DNA of 64,000 nt from Acinetobacter bouvetii DSM 14964 = CIP 107468 (lineage in GTDB: Bacteria; Pseudomonadota; Gammaproteobacteria; Pseudomonadales; Moraxellaceae), in NCBI RefSeq assembly GCF_000368865.1, contig NZ_KB849729.1, positions 1-64,000 on the forward strand, in the 5' to 3' direction. Positions 12,862-21,967 of the stretch are shown one piece after another; positions within the stretch are counted from its first letter, which is position 1; each line of letters opens with the position of its first letter. The notes beneath the pieces are model-generated. The model did not search any database, was not told the DNA's origin, and worked only from the letters and a program-made list of their open reading frames with translations. The position numbers and the translations under genes were made by a program.

Positions 12862-13350
12862 TTAGTCTTTAAAGTTATTGAATTGCAATGGTACGCCAAA
12901 TTGCTGTTCTTTTAGGAACGCCATAATTTGCTGCAAAGTATCGCGCTTTTTATCGGTTACACGGATTTTGTCGCCTTGAATAGAAGACTGCACTTTAATG
13001 CCGCTTTCTTTAATGGCTTTATTAATTTTTTTTGCAGTATCAGAGTCAAGGCCATCCTTCAGCTTAATCACTTGAATGACATTTTTGCCTGAAGCGGTCA
13101 TTTTCTGCGGGTCAAGCGCTTGGATATCGACTTTACGCTTAAAGAAATGGCTCTCCAGCATGCTGTATACTTGTTCGCATTGGAAATCACTTTCAGTACT
13201 GATTTTGATTTCTTTGGCTTTTTCATTCAGTTCGATCGAAACGTCTTGGCCGCGGAAGTCAAAACGGGTCGCAATTTCTTTTTGAGTGTTCTGAACTGCA
13301 TGATTTACTTCAAAAACTTCTAATTCTGAAACAATATCAAAAGATGGCAT
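12862..13350 (-). CDS. yajQ: YajQ family nucleotide-binding protein
   Basis: 162 residues, full length for YajQ. The opening MPSFDIVSE and the 'VIQVIKLKDGLDSD' and 'VQSSIQGDKIRVTDKKRD' blocks are diagnostic. YajQ proteins bind nucleotides (cyclic di-GMP in some species) and can act with transcription regulators. Cytoplasmic. Confidence 0.95.
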   Translation of the reverse strand: MPSFDIVSELEVFEVNHAVQNTQKEIATRFDFRGQDVSIELNEKAKEIKISTESDFQCEQVYSMLESHFFKRKVDIQALDPQKMTASGKNVIQVIKLKDGLDSDTAKKINKAIKESGIKVQSSIQGDKIRVTDKKRDTLQQIMAFLKEQQFGVPLQFNNFKD

Positions 13351-13441
13351 GGATTAAACCTTTACAAATGGAAAGAATATCTGAGATGCTAGGGATGTTT
13401 TCTTCATTTGCCAAGTGTTGTTTACATCAAAGGAGTGCACA

Positions 13442-13756
13442 ATGATCCGTAAGCAAGAAATTACAACATTTGAGTTCCCAGAAAATGCGATTATCTGGGA
13501 TGTACGCGATTCAAGTGCTTATGCTGAAGCGCATGTTAAAGGCGCGGTTAACCAGCCGATTAACGGTCTTTCAGAAAGCAGCCTAACTCAGGTGTCGACG
13601 GATCAGCCCATTTACATTTTATGTGGTGGCGGAAGTAAAGCGCCGCGCGCAGCTGAACTATTAGAGGGTTTTGACAGCGGCCGCGAATATGTCATTTTAA
13701 TGGGCGGCACTCGCGCCGCTCGTGATGCAGGTTTGCCTTTAGAGCAAAGCAGCTGA
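13442..13756 (+). CDS. Rhodanese-like domain protein
   Basis: 104 residues forming a single rhodanese domain. It opens with a WDVRDSSAYAEAHVKGA block and has the active-site loop LCGGGSKAPR with Cys61. The start was set at 13442, where AAAGGAG lies at good spacing; a frame reaching 27 nt further has none. Single-domain rhodaneses move sulfane sulfur; the partner is unknown. Confidence 0.9.
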   Translation: MIRKQEITTFEFPENAIIWDVRDSSAYAEAHVKGAVNQPINGLSESSLTQVSTDQPIYILCGGGSKAPRAAELLEGFDSGREYVILMGGTRAARDAGLPLEQSS

Positions 13757-13759
13757 GGA

Positions 13760-13784
13760 AAAAGCGCCGCAAGGCGCTTTTTTT
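13760..13784 (+). terminator. Terminator of rhodanese gene
   Basis: AAAGCGCC-GCAA-GGCGCTTT followed by T residues. Confidence 0.93.
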
Positions 13785-13822
13785 ATATCATTCAATGCTG
13801 CATGTCTGGAAAATCCAAAAAA

Positions 13823-15718
13823 TTATCCAGATTGCTGCGGTTTAAAATAAGGCTTTTTCGGTTTGGCCTTTTTACGGAAACGCTGCGCACCCAGCTTTTT
13901 CAATAAGTTCGCAGGAATCGGGCTGGCTTCACCTAAAATTTGCGCCGCCAGCGCCTCGCTGCACAGCGGCGCATATAGAAAGCCTTTAGAGCCTAAGCCT
14001 GCAAAGGCATAAATTTCCTGATCTTCTTCAGCTTTGCCCAGCAGCGGAAAATAATCCTGCGTTTGCGCCCGCACCGATGCGCGGCCTTGCCATGTGTCTG
14101 GTGCGGCCAAGGATTGTGCATAACTTGGAAATACACTGCGGATAAGTTCATAGTTATGCACATGGTCTTCAGGCAGTACAGCATCATCATCACGGTTGGG
14201 ATAGAACGAAGCGCCTAAGATTAAATGCTCGGCATCCAGCTGCATGCAGTAGCCGCCATAACTGTATGCATGTTGATGCGCTAAAGGCTGTCCAGTGTTT
14301 TTCACCCAGCTGACTTGCCCGCGGATTGGCTTCAGCATAGGGCAGTGCTCAAACAGCTGCGCGCTTTGGTGCGCAGCGCAGACAATCACGTGATCGTAAT
14401 CGCCTAGAAAATCTTGGTTTTGATAGAGCTGAATTGGGAGTGTGCGCTGAATTTGAGTAATTTCAGCCTGCTGAAATTGAATTAGCGGATGCTGCAGGAT
14501 TTGATCACGCAATTGATGCGGAGAAACTGCGCCGGCCTGCAGCAGGTTCAGGCTTGGAAATGCGGTTTCTAATCCGCTTTCAGTGGCTGTTTCAGCGCGC
14601 AAAATCTCTGCTGGATATTGTTCGGCTAAATGCAGCAATTCTTTGGCTTTTTTCAGCGCCAGCTGATGAACTTGAATGGGCCGGAAAGCGGGAAATTTTG
14701 AATAGTGCCGCAGGGCATGTTGCCATGACAGCGTCATCAGATGTTCAGCGCTTTGTTCAATCTGACACAGCTTCGGGTTCAGCAGTGCAAGAGGATTGCC
14801 TGAACCGCCTGCTAAAGGTGCTGACTGGTCATACAGGGCAATGCGATGGCCGCGCTGAGCAAAAGCCCATGCGCAGCTTAGGCCGGCTATACCAGCGCCA
14901 ATGATCGCAATTTGGCGCTGTTTAAAAGCAGGCTTAGAGCTGAGCTGCGTTTTTTTTTCAGGATTAGAGCTTTGAGCAGAATCTTCAGCTGTAGGCCAGA
15001 TGGCTTTGAGCATTTCACGTTTATGGCGAAAACCGCGTGGACGGCTGATGCTGATGCCATGCTGCTTTAAGCCGCGCTTCAGGACGCCTGCAACACTGAA
15101 TGATGAAAACGTGGTGCCGATGTCCGACAGGCGAATAATATGATTTAAAACATTTTCTTCCCACATGTCCGGATTGCAGGACGGCGCAAAGCCATCCAAA
15201 AACCAGGCATTGACCTGCAGAGTCCGCGCCATGACAGGAAAAACGTCATGCGCTTCACCCAGCCACAAGTCAATAGAAAAGCGCTCATCTGGAAAGTTTA
15301 AACGGTGGCAGCCGGAGATCGGCTGCGGATACTGTTCAATCAGCTGCTGCGCCAAAGGCTGCAGTTCAGGCCATGCATTCAGTGCACGGATTAAATCATT
15401 TTTAGAGAGCGGAAATTTTTCGACTGAAATCGCATGCAGGCGGCTGTGATTGTCTGGACGCGCCTGCTGCCAAAGCTGCCACAGCGCTAAAATATTCAGC
15501 CCTGTGCCAAAGCCGGTTTCACCCACACAGAAATATTCGAAATCCTGCAGCCGGGTGAGGCGTTCGGGCAGATCATTGCCGTTTAAAAACACATGGCGTG
15601 TTTCCAGCAGCCCGTTGTCTTTAGAAAAATATACGTCGCCAAATTGCTTGGAAACAGGGATATCAATGCCGTCGACTGTTTGCCAGTCCAATTCGGCCGT
15701 TTGAATTACATCAGCCAC
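13823..15718 (-). CDS. mnmC: Bifunctional tRNA mnm5s2U34 biosynthesis protein MnmC
   Basis: A 631-residue fusion. The N-terminal half is the SAM-dependent MnmD methyltransferase (YFCVGETGFGTGLN near residue 65; NAWFLDGFAPSCNPDMW). The C-terminal half is the FAD-dependent MnmC1 oxidoreductase (IAIIGAGIAGLSCAW near residue 273; ends with YAFAGLGSKGFLYAPL). It converts cmnm5(s2)U34 to mnm5(s2)U34 in tRNA wobble positions. The length and both domains are intact. A Lys-rich C-terminal tail follows. Confidence 0.96.
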   Translation of the reverse strand: MADVIQTAELDWQTVDGIDIPVSKQFGDVYFSKDNGLLETRHVFLNGNDLPERLTRLQDFEYFCVGETGFGTGLNILALWQLWQQARPDNHSRLHAISVEKFPLSKNDLIRALNAWPELQPLAQQLIEQYPQPISGCHRLNFPDERFSIDLWLGEAHDVFPVMARTLQVNAWFLDGFAPSCNPDMWEENVLNHIIRLSDIGTTFSSFSVAGVLKRGLKQHGISISRPRGFRHKREMLKAIWPTAEDSAQSSNPEKKTQLSSKPAFKQRQIAIIGAGIAGLSCAWAFAQRGHRIALYDQSAPLAGGSGNPLALLNPKLCQIEQSAEHLMTLSWQHALRHYSKFPAFRPIQVHQLALKKAKELLHLAEQYPAEILRAETATESGLETAFPSLNLLQAGAVSPHQLRDQILQHPLIQFQQAEITQIQRTLPIQLYQNQDFLGDYDHVIVCAAHQSAQLFEHCPMLKPIRGQVSWVKNTGQPLAHQHAYSYGGYCMQLDAEHLILGASFYPNRDDDAVLPEDHVHNYELIRSVFPSYAQSLAAPDTWQGRASVRAQTQDYFPLLGKAEEDQEIYAFAGLGSKGFLYAPLCSEALAAQILGEASPIPANLLKKLGAQRFRKKAKPKKPYFKPQQSG

Positions 15719-15769
15719 AGCTCAGCCTTTTACATGATTACAGTTAGCGGTATTTGAGGCCGCTGGGGA

Positions 15770-16273
15770 TTACCATTGGCGGCGGCGTTTGGTGTACACA
15801 TAGCTGGCAATCAAAAAGCCAAGCAAAACACCGACAGCAATGGTTGCTGCGCCGTATAGGAACATTTGCGCACTGCGTTCACTTTGCAGCACTTGAACCT
15901 GTACGCCCAGATTATCGTTTTTCAGCTGCAGTTCCTGATTTTGAGCCAAGGCATCTAAGTTGGCTTTTTCCAGCTGCTGCAGGCGGGAGTGCTGATCTTT
16001 CACCAGCGCTTTTATCTTGGCATCCTGCAAGGCTTTGTTTTTTGTCAATTGTTCAGCGGTTAAAGGATTTTCTTCCGCCGTCAGCGCATTTGGGGCGCCC
16101 TTTGCAGATGACGGCAAAGTTTTAGGCTTATTGGCTGGCAGAGTTTGCGGCGGGGGTGTTGCAGTCGTTGCTTGCACAGCAGGGGCAGCAGCAGGAGCCG
16201 GAGCAGGTTCAACCGCCCATGCAGCGGTACAAAAAATAGAGAGGCCCAGTAAGCTGGAAACAACGGCACGCAT
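15770..16273 (-). CDS. Signal peptide - Pro/Ala-rich - coiled coil - membrane anchor protein
   Basis: A 167-residue protein of unknown function with a clear layout. It has a signal peptide (ending AAWAVEP), a low-complexity Ala/Pro/Thr segment to about residue 60 and a coiled coil rich in Leu/Gln/Lys (about 70-135). It ends with one transmembrane helix and a basic RRRQW tail. This resembles the C-terminal half of TIGR04211-type SH3 proteins without the SH3 domain. It lies 5 nt after yciI and so is probably in the yciB-yciI operon. Confidence 0.75.
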   Translation of the reverse strand: MRAVVSSLLGLSIFCTAAWAVEPAPAPAAAPAVQATTATPPPQTLPANKPKTLPSSAKGAPNALTAEENPLTAEQLTKNKALQDAKIKALVKDQHSRLQQLEKANLDALAQNQELQLKNDNLGVQVQVLQSERSAQMFLYGAATIAVGVLLGFLIASYVYTKRRRQW

Positions 16274-16278
16274 GTCAC

Positions 16279-16581
16279 TTATCCTTGAGGAAAGGCTTTG
16301 TTGAAAGGTTTTACGTCAATGTGGCCGTAAACGCCTGCTTTCAGGAATGGTTCTTCTTGAAGCCAGTCATCCAGCGCTTCGCGAGAATCAAAATCGACAA
16401 TAATGGTACTGCCGTAAAAACCTGCTTGAGGATTGCCAGGATCTTTTGGCATTGCGCCGGCAGCGACTAAACGGCCCTCATCATTCAGCTTTTGCAGGCG
16501 TTCTAAATGCTGCGGACGGACGGCAAGGCGCTTTTCAACGGTACCTTCATTATCTGTACATGTTACAACGAAAAATGGCAT
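16279..16581 (-). CDS. yciI: YciI family protein
   Basis: A 100-residue single-domain protein. MPFFVVTCTD, an R-x-H-L block and DWLQEEPFLKAGVYGHIDVKPF match YciI, a dimeric alpha/beta fold with a His-Asp pair. Downstream of yciB on the same strand, an arrangement also seen in enterobacteria. The reaction is unknown. Confidence 0.92.
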   Translation of the reverse strand: MPFFVVTCTDNEGTVEKRLAVRPQHLERLQKLNDEGRLVAAGAMPKDPGNPQAGFYGSTIIVDFDSREALDDWLQEEPFLKAGVYGHIDVKPFNKAFPQG

Positions 16582-16609
16582 GTGATTTCTCTAAATTTTA
16601 CCGAAAGTT

Positions 16610-17221
16610 CTATTCAGAAGTTTTAAAGTATTTACGCAATACAATAAACTGAATAATGATAAAGGAAAACATCACGAGCATGTCGCCAAATGCAGTGAAT
16701 TCTCCCCAATATTTTCCGCCGGCGTATAAATAAGCAAAGAAAATATGCAAACTGGACATGACGACAAACATGGCGGCCCATGCATAGTTCAGCTTGATCC
16801 AGCCGCGGCCGGTTAAATCCAGTACAGGGCCAAATAAGCGTTCGATCAGCGGTTTTTTGTCTTTGCCGAACCAAGGCGAAAGTAAGAAAGCGCCAGCAAA
16901 GACCAGATTCAGCAGAACCGCTTTGAGGCGGATATAGAAATCATCGCTAAGCATTAAGGTGATGCCGCCAAAAATAACCGTCATGAACAGCACAATCCAC
17001 TGCTGTTTGTCTAAGCGGAATTTCTGTATGAAAAACAATGCGCCGTAGACGATCAGCATGGAAATAATCAGACCCGTTGTCGCTGCCAGAATATTATTAT
17101 TGTCGACACCGCCAGCCGAGCCGACGAGCTGCAGCAAAGGATGATCAGTGTCTTTAGGATCAACAGTTTTATATAAATAAAAGAAAATAATGAGTGGCAC
17201 AAAGTCTAAAAGTGCTTTCAT
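16610..17221 (-). CDS. yciB: Septation protein A / inner membrane protein YciB
   Basis: A 203-residue integral membrane protein with about five hydrophobic helices. MKALLDFVPLIIFFYLYK is the typical opening, and 'RGWIKLNYAWAAMFV' near residue 140 is conserved in YciB/IspZ. It acts in cell envelope or septum maintenance in the inner membrane. First gene of the minus-strand yciB-yciI run and divergent from the PHP gene. Confidence 0.93.
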   Translation of the reverse strand: MKALLDFVPLIIFFYLYKTVDPKDTDHPLLQLVGSAGGVDNNNILAATTGLIISMLIVYGALFFIQKFRLDKQQWIVLFMTVIFGGITLMLSDDFYIRLKAVLLNLVFAGAFLLSPWFGKDKKPLIERLFGPVLDLTGRGWIKLNYAWAAMFVVMSSLHIFFAYLYAGGKYWGEFTAFGDMLVMFSFIIIQFIVLRKYFKTSE

Positions 17222-17264
17222 GTTAAAGTATCTGGTATCTGATCAAATAAATGACATAGTATAA

Positions 17265-18119
17265 GTGATGCAAGGCGTAGATTTACATACACACAGTAAT
17301 ATTTCTGATGGAACTTTGTCTCCAGAACAGCTGGTGCGTGCGGCCGGTGAAATTGGCATTCATACCCTTGCGCTGACCGATCACGATACGATGGACGGCT
17401 TAAGCCTAGCTGAAGGCGCTGCCAAAGATTTAGGCATTAAGCTGGTTTCAGGTGTGGAAATTTCCAGCCAATGGTCACGCCCTGCGACCAAAAAGAATTA
17501 TGGCGTGCATATTGTGGCGCTGAATATGCAGCATCCAGAGCCTTTGCTGGCCCTGCTCGAACAGCAGAAGCAGATTCGCGCTGTGCGCGCCAAGCAGATT
17601 TGCGATTTATTAATTCCCCTAATTGGTGAAGATATTTATGCCGATGTTGTCGCTAAAGTCGATAACGTGCCAGACCGTGTGACCCGCACCCATATTGCCA
17701 AAACTTTAGTGGAAAAAGGCTATGTCAGCCGCGCGCAGCAGGCTTTTGATAAGTATATTAAAGAAGGCAAAAAAGCCTATGTGAAATTTGATGGGCTGGG
17801 GCTTGAAGAAACCATTCAAGTCATTCATGCCAGCGGCGGTTTTGCGGTGCTGGCGCATCCGACCCGCTATGATTTGTCTGCCACCAATATCCGCTATCTC
17901 ATTGAAATTTTTGCCCAGTTCGGCGGCGATGCGGTGGAGCTGCCTCCAGCAGTTGAGCCGCTGGGCACACGCCAGATGGTGGACCGCATGATTGCGGAAC
18001 ATGGGCTGAAGGTATCGGTGGGCAGTGATTTTCATGGCGACAATATGCCGTGGATCAGACTCGGCAATATTCCGCGGGTTAAAGAAGGGCAGGCTGGGAT
18101 TTGGGAAAGTTTTGTTTAA
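17265..18119 (+). CDS. PHP-domain phosphoesterase (RNase AM / YciV type)
   Basis: A 284-residue PHP-family enzyme. The metal ligands are visible as DLHTHSNISDG near the start, LALTDHDTMDG, VSGVEIS, 'LAHPTRY' and 'GSDFHG'. Relatives hydrolyse 3',5'-nucleotide bisphosphates and trim 5' ends of RNA. The start is either GTG at 17265 or the next codon ATG. Divergent from yciB by 43 nt, so promoters must overlap. Confidence 0.92.
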   Translation: MMQGVDLHTHSNISDGTLSPEQLVRAAGEIGIHTLALTDHDTMDGLSLAEGAAKDLGIKLVSGVEISSQWSRPATKKNYGVHIVALNMQHPEPLLALLEQQKQIRAVRAKQICDLLIPLIGEDIYADVVAKVDNVPDRVTRTHIAKTLVEKGYVSRAQQAFDKYIKEGKKAYVKFDGLGLEETIQVIHASGGFAVLAHPTRYDLSATNIRYLIEIFAQFGGDAVELPPAVEPLGTRQMVDRMIAEHGLKVSVGSDFHGDNMPWIRLGNIPRVKEGQAGIWESFV

Positions 18120-18120
18120 T

Positions 18121-18225
18121 GATTTTCCTCATCCCCTTGCGGAATATCTTCCTCATCCCTGAGGGAGAATGGGTTCCCTCGCCTTGTAGGAGATGAGCAG
18201 CACTGCTGCGCAAGGGAGAGGTAAT
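18121..18225. repeat. Possible intergenic repeat (CCTCATCCC/GGGAGAGG type)
   Basis: A 105-bp gap with repeated CCTCATCCC words and complementary GAGGGAGAA and AAGGGAGAGG stretches that can fold. It looks like the dispersed palindromic repeats common in Acinetobacter. Copies elsewhere cannot be checked from one window. Confidence 0.45.
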
Positions 18226-18228
18226 AAA

Positions 18229-19140
18229 TCAAAGCAAATTATTGTCCAGCGCCTGAATCGGCGGCGGGGTCGGTTTGCCTAAAGTGCCCAGCAGTTCAAT
18301 CTCAATGGTGCGCACCATGGAATCCAGCGGCAAATCATTGCTTTGCGTGCCAAAAGGCTCTTCAATTTCTGAACTGAGCGCATCCAGTCCTAAAAAGGTA
18401 TAGGCTAAAATGCCGACCAGCAGCGGTGTCGCTAAACCCAGTGTCGAACCTAAGCTGAACGGCAGCATAAAACAGAAAAAATACACCGTGCGGTTCAGCA
18501 GCACTGAATAGGCGAAAGGCAGCGGCGTGGTGGCAATCCGGTCACAGCCGGTTTGCACCATGCTCAGCTCCATCACATGCTCATTCATCTGCGCATAAAT
18601 AATGTCCGAAATTTCACCGTCTTTCAGCGCCTGCATCAGTTCCCATTGAATCAGGCTCAAGGTGTACTGCGGCGCATTGGCCTGCTGATAGAGCTGGGTC
18701 AGCGCCTGCTGGCTCATGCCGCTGGTTTGCACCAGTTCTGTGGGGTTGGCTGTTTGATGGCGCAGGCGGTCGCGCAAGACATTGGCGAATACAATCACGT
18801 GCTGAATGATCCGTTCGCGGCGGCCTTGGCTGAGCATGCGGCAGTCACGGTCAAAATGGCGCGCATTGGCAATTAAGATGCCCCACAGGCGGCGCGCTTC
18901 CCACCAGCGGTCGTAGCAGGCCGAGTTTTTAAAGCCCAAGAAAATAGACAGCACCACACCGATTAAAGTGAAGCCGACTAAGGGCAGCTCAGGAAAGTGA
19001 AAGATATTGATGTAAGACAGTCCGCCAATGACGGTGGACAGCAGCATGACAACCCCTAATGGCGGCAAAACCTTCGGCAGAATCGTGCCCCGCCAGGAAA
19101 ACAGCAGTTTGAATATACTGGGTTGGTCACGCACAATCAT
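18229..19140 (-). CDS. Bestrophin family (UPF0187) membrane channel
   Basis: A 303-residue protein matching the bacterial bestrophin family. It has two N-terminal helices after a basic start, then 'GVVLSIFLGFKNSACYDRWWEARRLWG' (the F-x-N-x2-CYDRWWE signature) and later membrane helices with PFSLGSTLGLATP. Homologues form pentameric ion channels in the inner membrane. Single gene. Confidence 0.92.
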   Translation of the reverse strand: MIVRDQPSIFKLLFSWRGTILPKVLPPLGVVMLLSTVIGGLSYINIFHFPELPLVGFTLIGVVLSIFLGFKNSACYDRWWEARRLWGILIANARHFDRDCRMLSQGRRERIIQHVIVFANVLRDRLRHQTANPTELVQTSGMSQQALTQLYQQANAPQYTLSLIQWELMQALKDGEISDIIYAQMNEHVMELSMVQTGCDRIATTPLPFAYSVLLNRTVYFFCFMLPFSLGSTLGLATPLLVGILAYTFLGLDALSSEIEEPFGTQSNDLPLDSMVRTIEIELLGTLGKPTPPPIQALDNNLL

Positions 19141-19206
19141 GTGTTTGGAATCTTGATGAATTTGGACTGATCTTCATATGTGCTTAGGCCTTTGTCAATA
19201 GATGAA

Positions 19207-19908
19207 TTATGTAGAATTTTTCGGGCTGATCAGGCCATGCTCGGCAAAGGAAAAAGAGCCTTCTGCTGAAATAATGCAGTGGTCAATGAGGCGGATTTCC
19301 AGCAGGCTGCAGGCGTGCTGAATGTGCTGCGTCAGCTGAATATCCGCAGGTGAGGGCTGCGGTTTTCCGAAAGGATGATTATGCGCAATCACAACCGCGC
19401 TGGCATGCTGCTGTATGGCATAGCGCAGCAGCTGATTGATGGAAATTTCACAGCTGCTGATCGATCCAAAGAACAGTTTTTTAAAGTGTATCTTTCTTAA
19501 ATGCGCATCGAGGCACAGCACGGCAAAGATTTCTTGGGTTTCAGCTAAAAATTCAAAACGCAGAAAACTCAGCAGCTGGGCAGAGCTGTCCAGCTGCAGC
19601 GGGCTTTGGCTGAATTGCTGGCCAATGTAGCGTTTTCCAAGTTCTTTTACGGCCATGAGCTGCGCATATTTGGTTGGGCCCATGCCGTGAAACTGGCTGA
19701 TCTCTTCCAGTTGGGCATCAAGAATCGGGCTGAGGCTGCCAAAATGCTGAATCAGCAATCGGGCTAATTCAACCGCTGAGTGCTGCTGCGAACCGGATCT
19801 TAAAAATATCGCCAGCAGTTCGGCATCGGATAAGCTTTGTGGGCCTTGGCGCAGCAGGCGTTCACGCGGGCGCTCCTGTTCAGGCCAGTTTTTAATTGAG
19901 AAATTCAT
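19207..19908 (-). CDS. radC: RadC/JAB-domain protein
   Basis: A 233-residue RadC. It has an N-terminal helix-hairpin-helix region (about 1-80) and a C-terminal JAB/MPN domain with AHNHPFGKPQPSPAD, giving the H-x-H-x7-S-x2-D zinc set. The usual HNHPSG reads HNHPFG, but the metal ligands remain. The biochemical role of RadC is unsettled; involvement in DNA repair is historical. It is in the conserved position divergent to coaBC. Confidence 0.93.
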   Translation of the reverse strand: MNFSIKNWPEQERPRERLLRQGPQSLSDAELLAIFLRSGSQQHSAVELARLLIQHFGSLSPILDAQLEEISQFHGMGPTKYAQLMAVKELGKRYIGQQFSQSPLQLDSSAQLLSFLRFEFLAETQEIFAVLCLDAHLRKIHFKKLFFGSISSCEISINQLLRYAIQQHASAVVIAHNHPFGKPQPSPADIQLTQHIQHACSLLEIRLIDHCIISAEGSFSFAEHGLISPKNST

Positions 19909-20021
19909 TATTCTTAGACTTTTTTTATTATCAGTATGTTGGGTTTTTCCAAGTTGAATCTTGGGTCAGGCCATATTTAATGCTATTGTGAGCGCCACTG
20001 CAACAGATAGGTAGCCTGTTC

Positions 20022-21305
20022 GTGAGTTTTGATTTAAGTGTAATTCCAAACAAAAATATTATTGTGGCTGTTTCAGGCGGCATTGCTGCCTATAAAAGCG
20101 CGATTTTAGTCCGCCGTTTAAAAGACGCCGGCTTTGACGTGCGCGTGGTGATGACGGAAGGCGCGCAAGCCTTTATTACGCCGCTGACCTTTCAGGCGCT
20201 GTCGGGCAATCCTGTACATACGGCATTATTAGATCCAGAAGCCGAAGCCGGCATGGGGCATATCGAGCTGGCGCGCTGGGCAGACCTTGTGCTGGTTGCG
20301 CCAGCCACTTGCGATACTTTGGCCAAATTTGCCGCTGGCTTGGCGGATGATTTGCTGTCGACCTTATATTTGGCGACCAAAGCGCCGGTATGGGTTGCGC
20401 CAGCCATGAATCAGCAAATGTGGGCGGCCAAAGCCACGCAGCGCAATTTGAATACGCTGATTGAAGATGGCGTGCATGTGATTATGCCGGATGCGGGTGC
20501 GCAAGCCTGCGGCGATGTCGGCTTAGGCCGCATGCCGGAACCGGAAGATTTAGCGCGTCAAGTCACTGAATATTTCCACCGCGCGCAGCGCGCCATTGCC
20601 GAAAAGTTTGGCTTGCTGGCAGGCAAGCATGTGGTAATTACCGCAGGGCCGACGCGTGAGTCAATTGACCCTGTGCGCTATATCTCAAATCACAGCACCG
20701 GAAAAATGGGCTTTGCTTTAGCCGCAGCCTGCTATGCTGCCGGCGCAAAAGTGAGCCTGATTGCAGGGCCCGTCAGTTTGGATACGCCAAATGGCGTGCG
20801 CCGTATGAATGTGCAGTCTGCCATGCAGATGCTGGAACAGAGCATGGATCAGCTGGAAAAAGGCTGCGACATCTTTATTGCGACAGCCGCGGTTGCGGAT
20901 TACCGTGTGGCGCACGTGGCTGAACACAAAATTAAAAAGGCTGGCGATGAACTGAATGTCGCGCTGGTAAAAAATCCGGATATTGTGGCGACCATTGCGC
21001 AGCAGGAAAAGCGGCCATTTATGGTAGGCTTTGCGGCGGAAACCCGCAATGTTGAAGAGTATGCGGCGGGGAAATTAGTCGCGAAAAAGCTGGATATGAT
21101 TGCCTGCAATGACGTTTCACGTCCGGATATCGGTTTTGCTTCCGATGAAAATGCGATGATCGTATTCTTTGCCGAGCAGTACCGCTTGCCGCAGCGCGAT
21201 TTAGAAAAAGCCTCTAAGCAGGAAATCGCGCAACAGCTGGTTGAAGCGATTCACGATGCACTGCACCATAAGCCGGATGAAACTGATCCTGATGAATTAA
21301 AATGA
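20022..21305 (+). CDS. coaBC: CoaBC: phosphopantothenoylcysteine decarboxylase/synthetase
   Basis: A 427-residue fusion for two coenzyme A steps. The CoaC half has VAVSGGIAAYKS, GMGHIELARWADL (catalytic His), APAMNQQMW and the QACGDVGLGRMPEP flap. The CoaB half starts at about residue 205 with TAGPTRESIDPVRYISNHSTG and has KNPDIVA and GFAAET. It starts with GTG. It is a monocistronic unit ended by a good hairpin. Confidence 0.96.
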   Translation: MSFDLSVIPNKNIIVAVSGGIAAYKSAILVRRLKDAGFDVRVVMTEGAQAFITPLTFQALSGNPVHTALLDPEAEAGMGHIELARWADLVLVAPATCDTLAKFAAGLADDLLSTLYLATKAPVWVAPAMNQQMWAAKATQRNLNTLIEDGVHVIMPDAGAQACGDVGLGRMPEPEDLARQVTEYFHRAQRAIAEKFGLLAGKHVVITAGPTRESIDPVRYISNHSTGKMGFALAAACYAAGAKVSLIAGPVSLDTPNGVRRMNVQSAMQMLEQSMDQLEKGCDIFIATAAVADYRVAHVAEHKIKKAGDELNVALVKNPDIVATIAQQEKRPFMVGFAAETRNVEEYAAGKLVAKKLDMIACNDVSRPDIGFASDENAMIVFFAEQYRLPQRDLEKASKQEIAQQLVEAIHDALHHKPDETDPDELK

Positions 21306-21324
21306 TCAAAGCGGTTCAATATTC

Positions 21325-21356
21325 ATAAAAATGCAGCGATTTCGCTGCATTTTTAT
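21325..21356 (+). terminator. coaBC terminator
   Basis: AAAAATGCAGCG pairs with CGCTGCATTTTT around a short ATTT loop; T-rich 3' side. Confidence 0.9.
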
Positions 21357-21492
21357 GCTATGAACAATAGGCTGGCTGCTTAAAATTAAAATCTATCGAA
21401 TAATTTAACTGCGGAACAGATTCGCAGCAGCGCAGCAAGCGGCAGTTTAACCATAGCCATAGTTTTGACACGATCTTTATAAGGATACCGGG

Positions 21493-21870
21493 ATGATCAA
21501 AAAAACTTTAGCCACAGTCATGTTGTGCACAGCTTTATCTTTCAGCAGCTTCAGCTTTGCCGCCACGCTTCAGCAGAATATGAAGACTCTGGGCAAAAAC
21601 TTTAAAGCCTTTAATAAGGCTGACAATCAGCAGGATGCACTGCAGGCGCTGGATCAGATGAAAGCCGCGGCTTTAGATGCAAAGAAAGTAAAATTAAAAA
21701 CCAAAGATGCTAAAGCGCCAAGTTCGGATGTTTTGTTTGATCAATTGGCGGCAGAAATTGATAAAACGCGCGCCTTGGTGAAAGCGGGGCAGTTAGATAA
21801 AGCCAAAGCGGAAGGCAAAAATATAGCCGCTATTAAAGATCAGGGCCATTCTATCTACAATAAGCAGTAA
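21493..21870 (+). CDS. Cytochrome b562 family periplasmic protein
   Basis: A 125-residue protein with a signal peptide ending SFA-A. The mature helical bundle puts Met at mature position 7 (QQNM) and a His close to the C-terminus (DQGHSIYNK). This fits the Met/His b-type heme ligation of CybC. There is no CxxCH, so the heme would not be covalently bound. The electron partner is unknown. Confidence 0.85.
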   Translation: MIKKTLATVMLCTALSFSSFSFAATLQQNMKTLGKNFKAFNKADNQQDALQALDQMKAAALDAKKVKLKTKDAKAPSSDVLFDQLAAEIDKTRALVKAGQLDKAKAEGKNIAAIKDQGHSIYNKQ

Positions 21871-21913
21871 GTGGCCTTTGGGCTAAAACGTTAAAACTGG
21901 GCAGTGCAGCGCC

Positions 21914-21957
21914 AGAAATAAAAAAGCCAGCGGACTAAAGCTGGCTTTTTTATTTCT
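21914..21957. terminator. Bidirectional terminator
   Basis: GAAATAAAAAAGCCAG pairs with CTGGCTTTTTTATTTC, a 16-bp stem between the convergent cytochrome b562 and dusA genes. Confidence 0.93.
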
Positions 21958-21967
21958 GCTTAAGGAA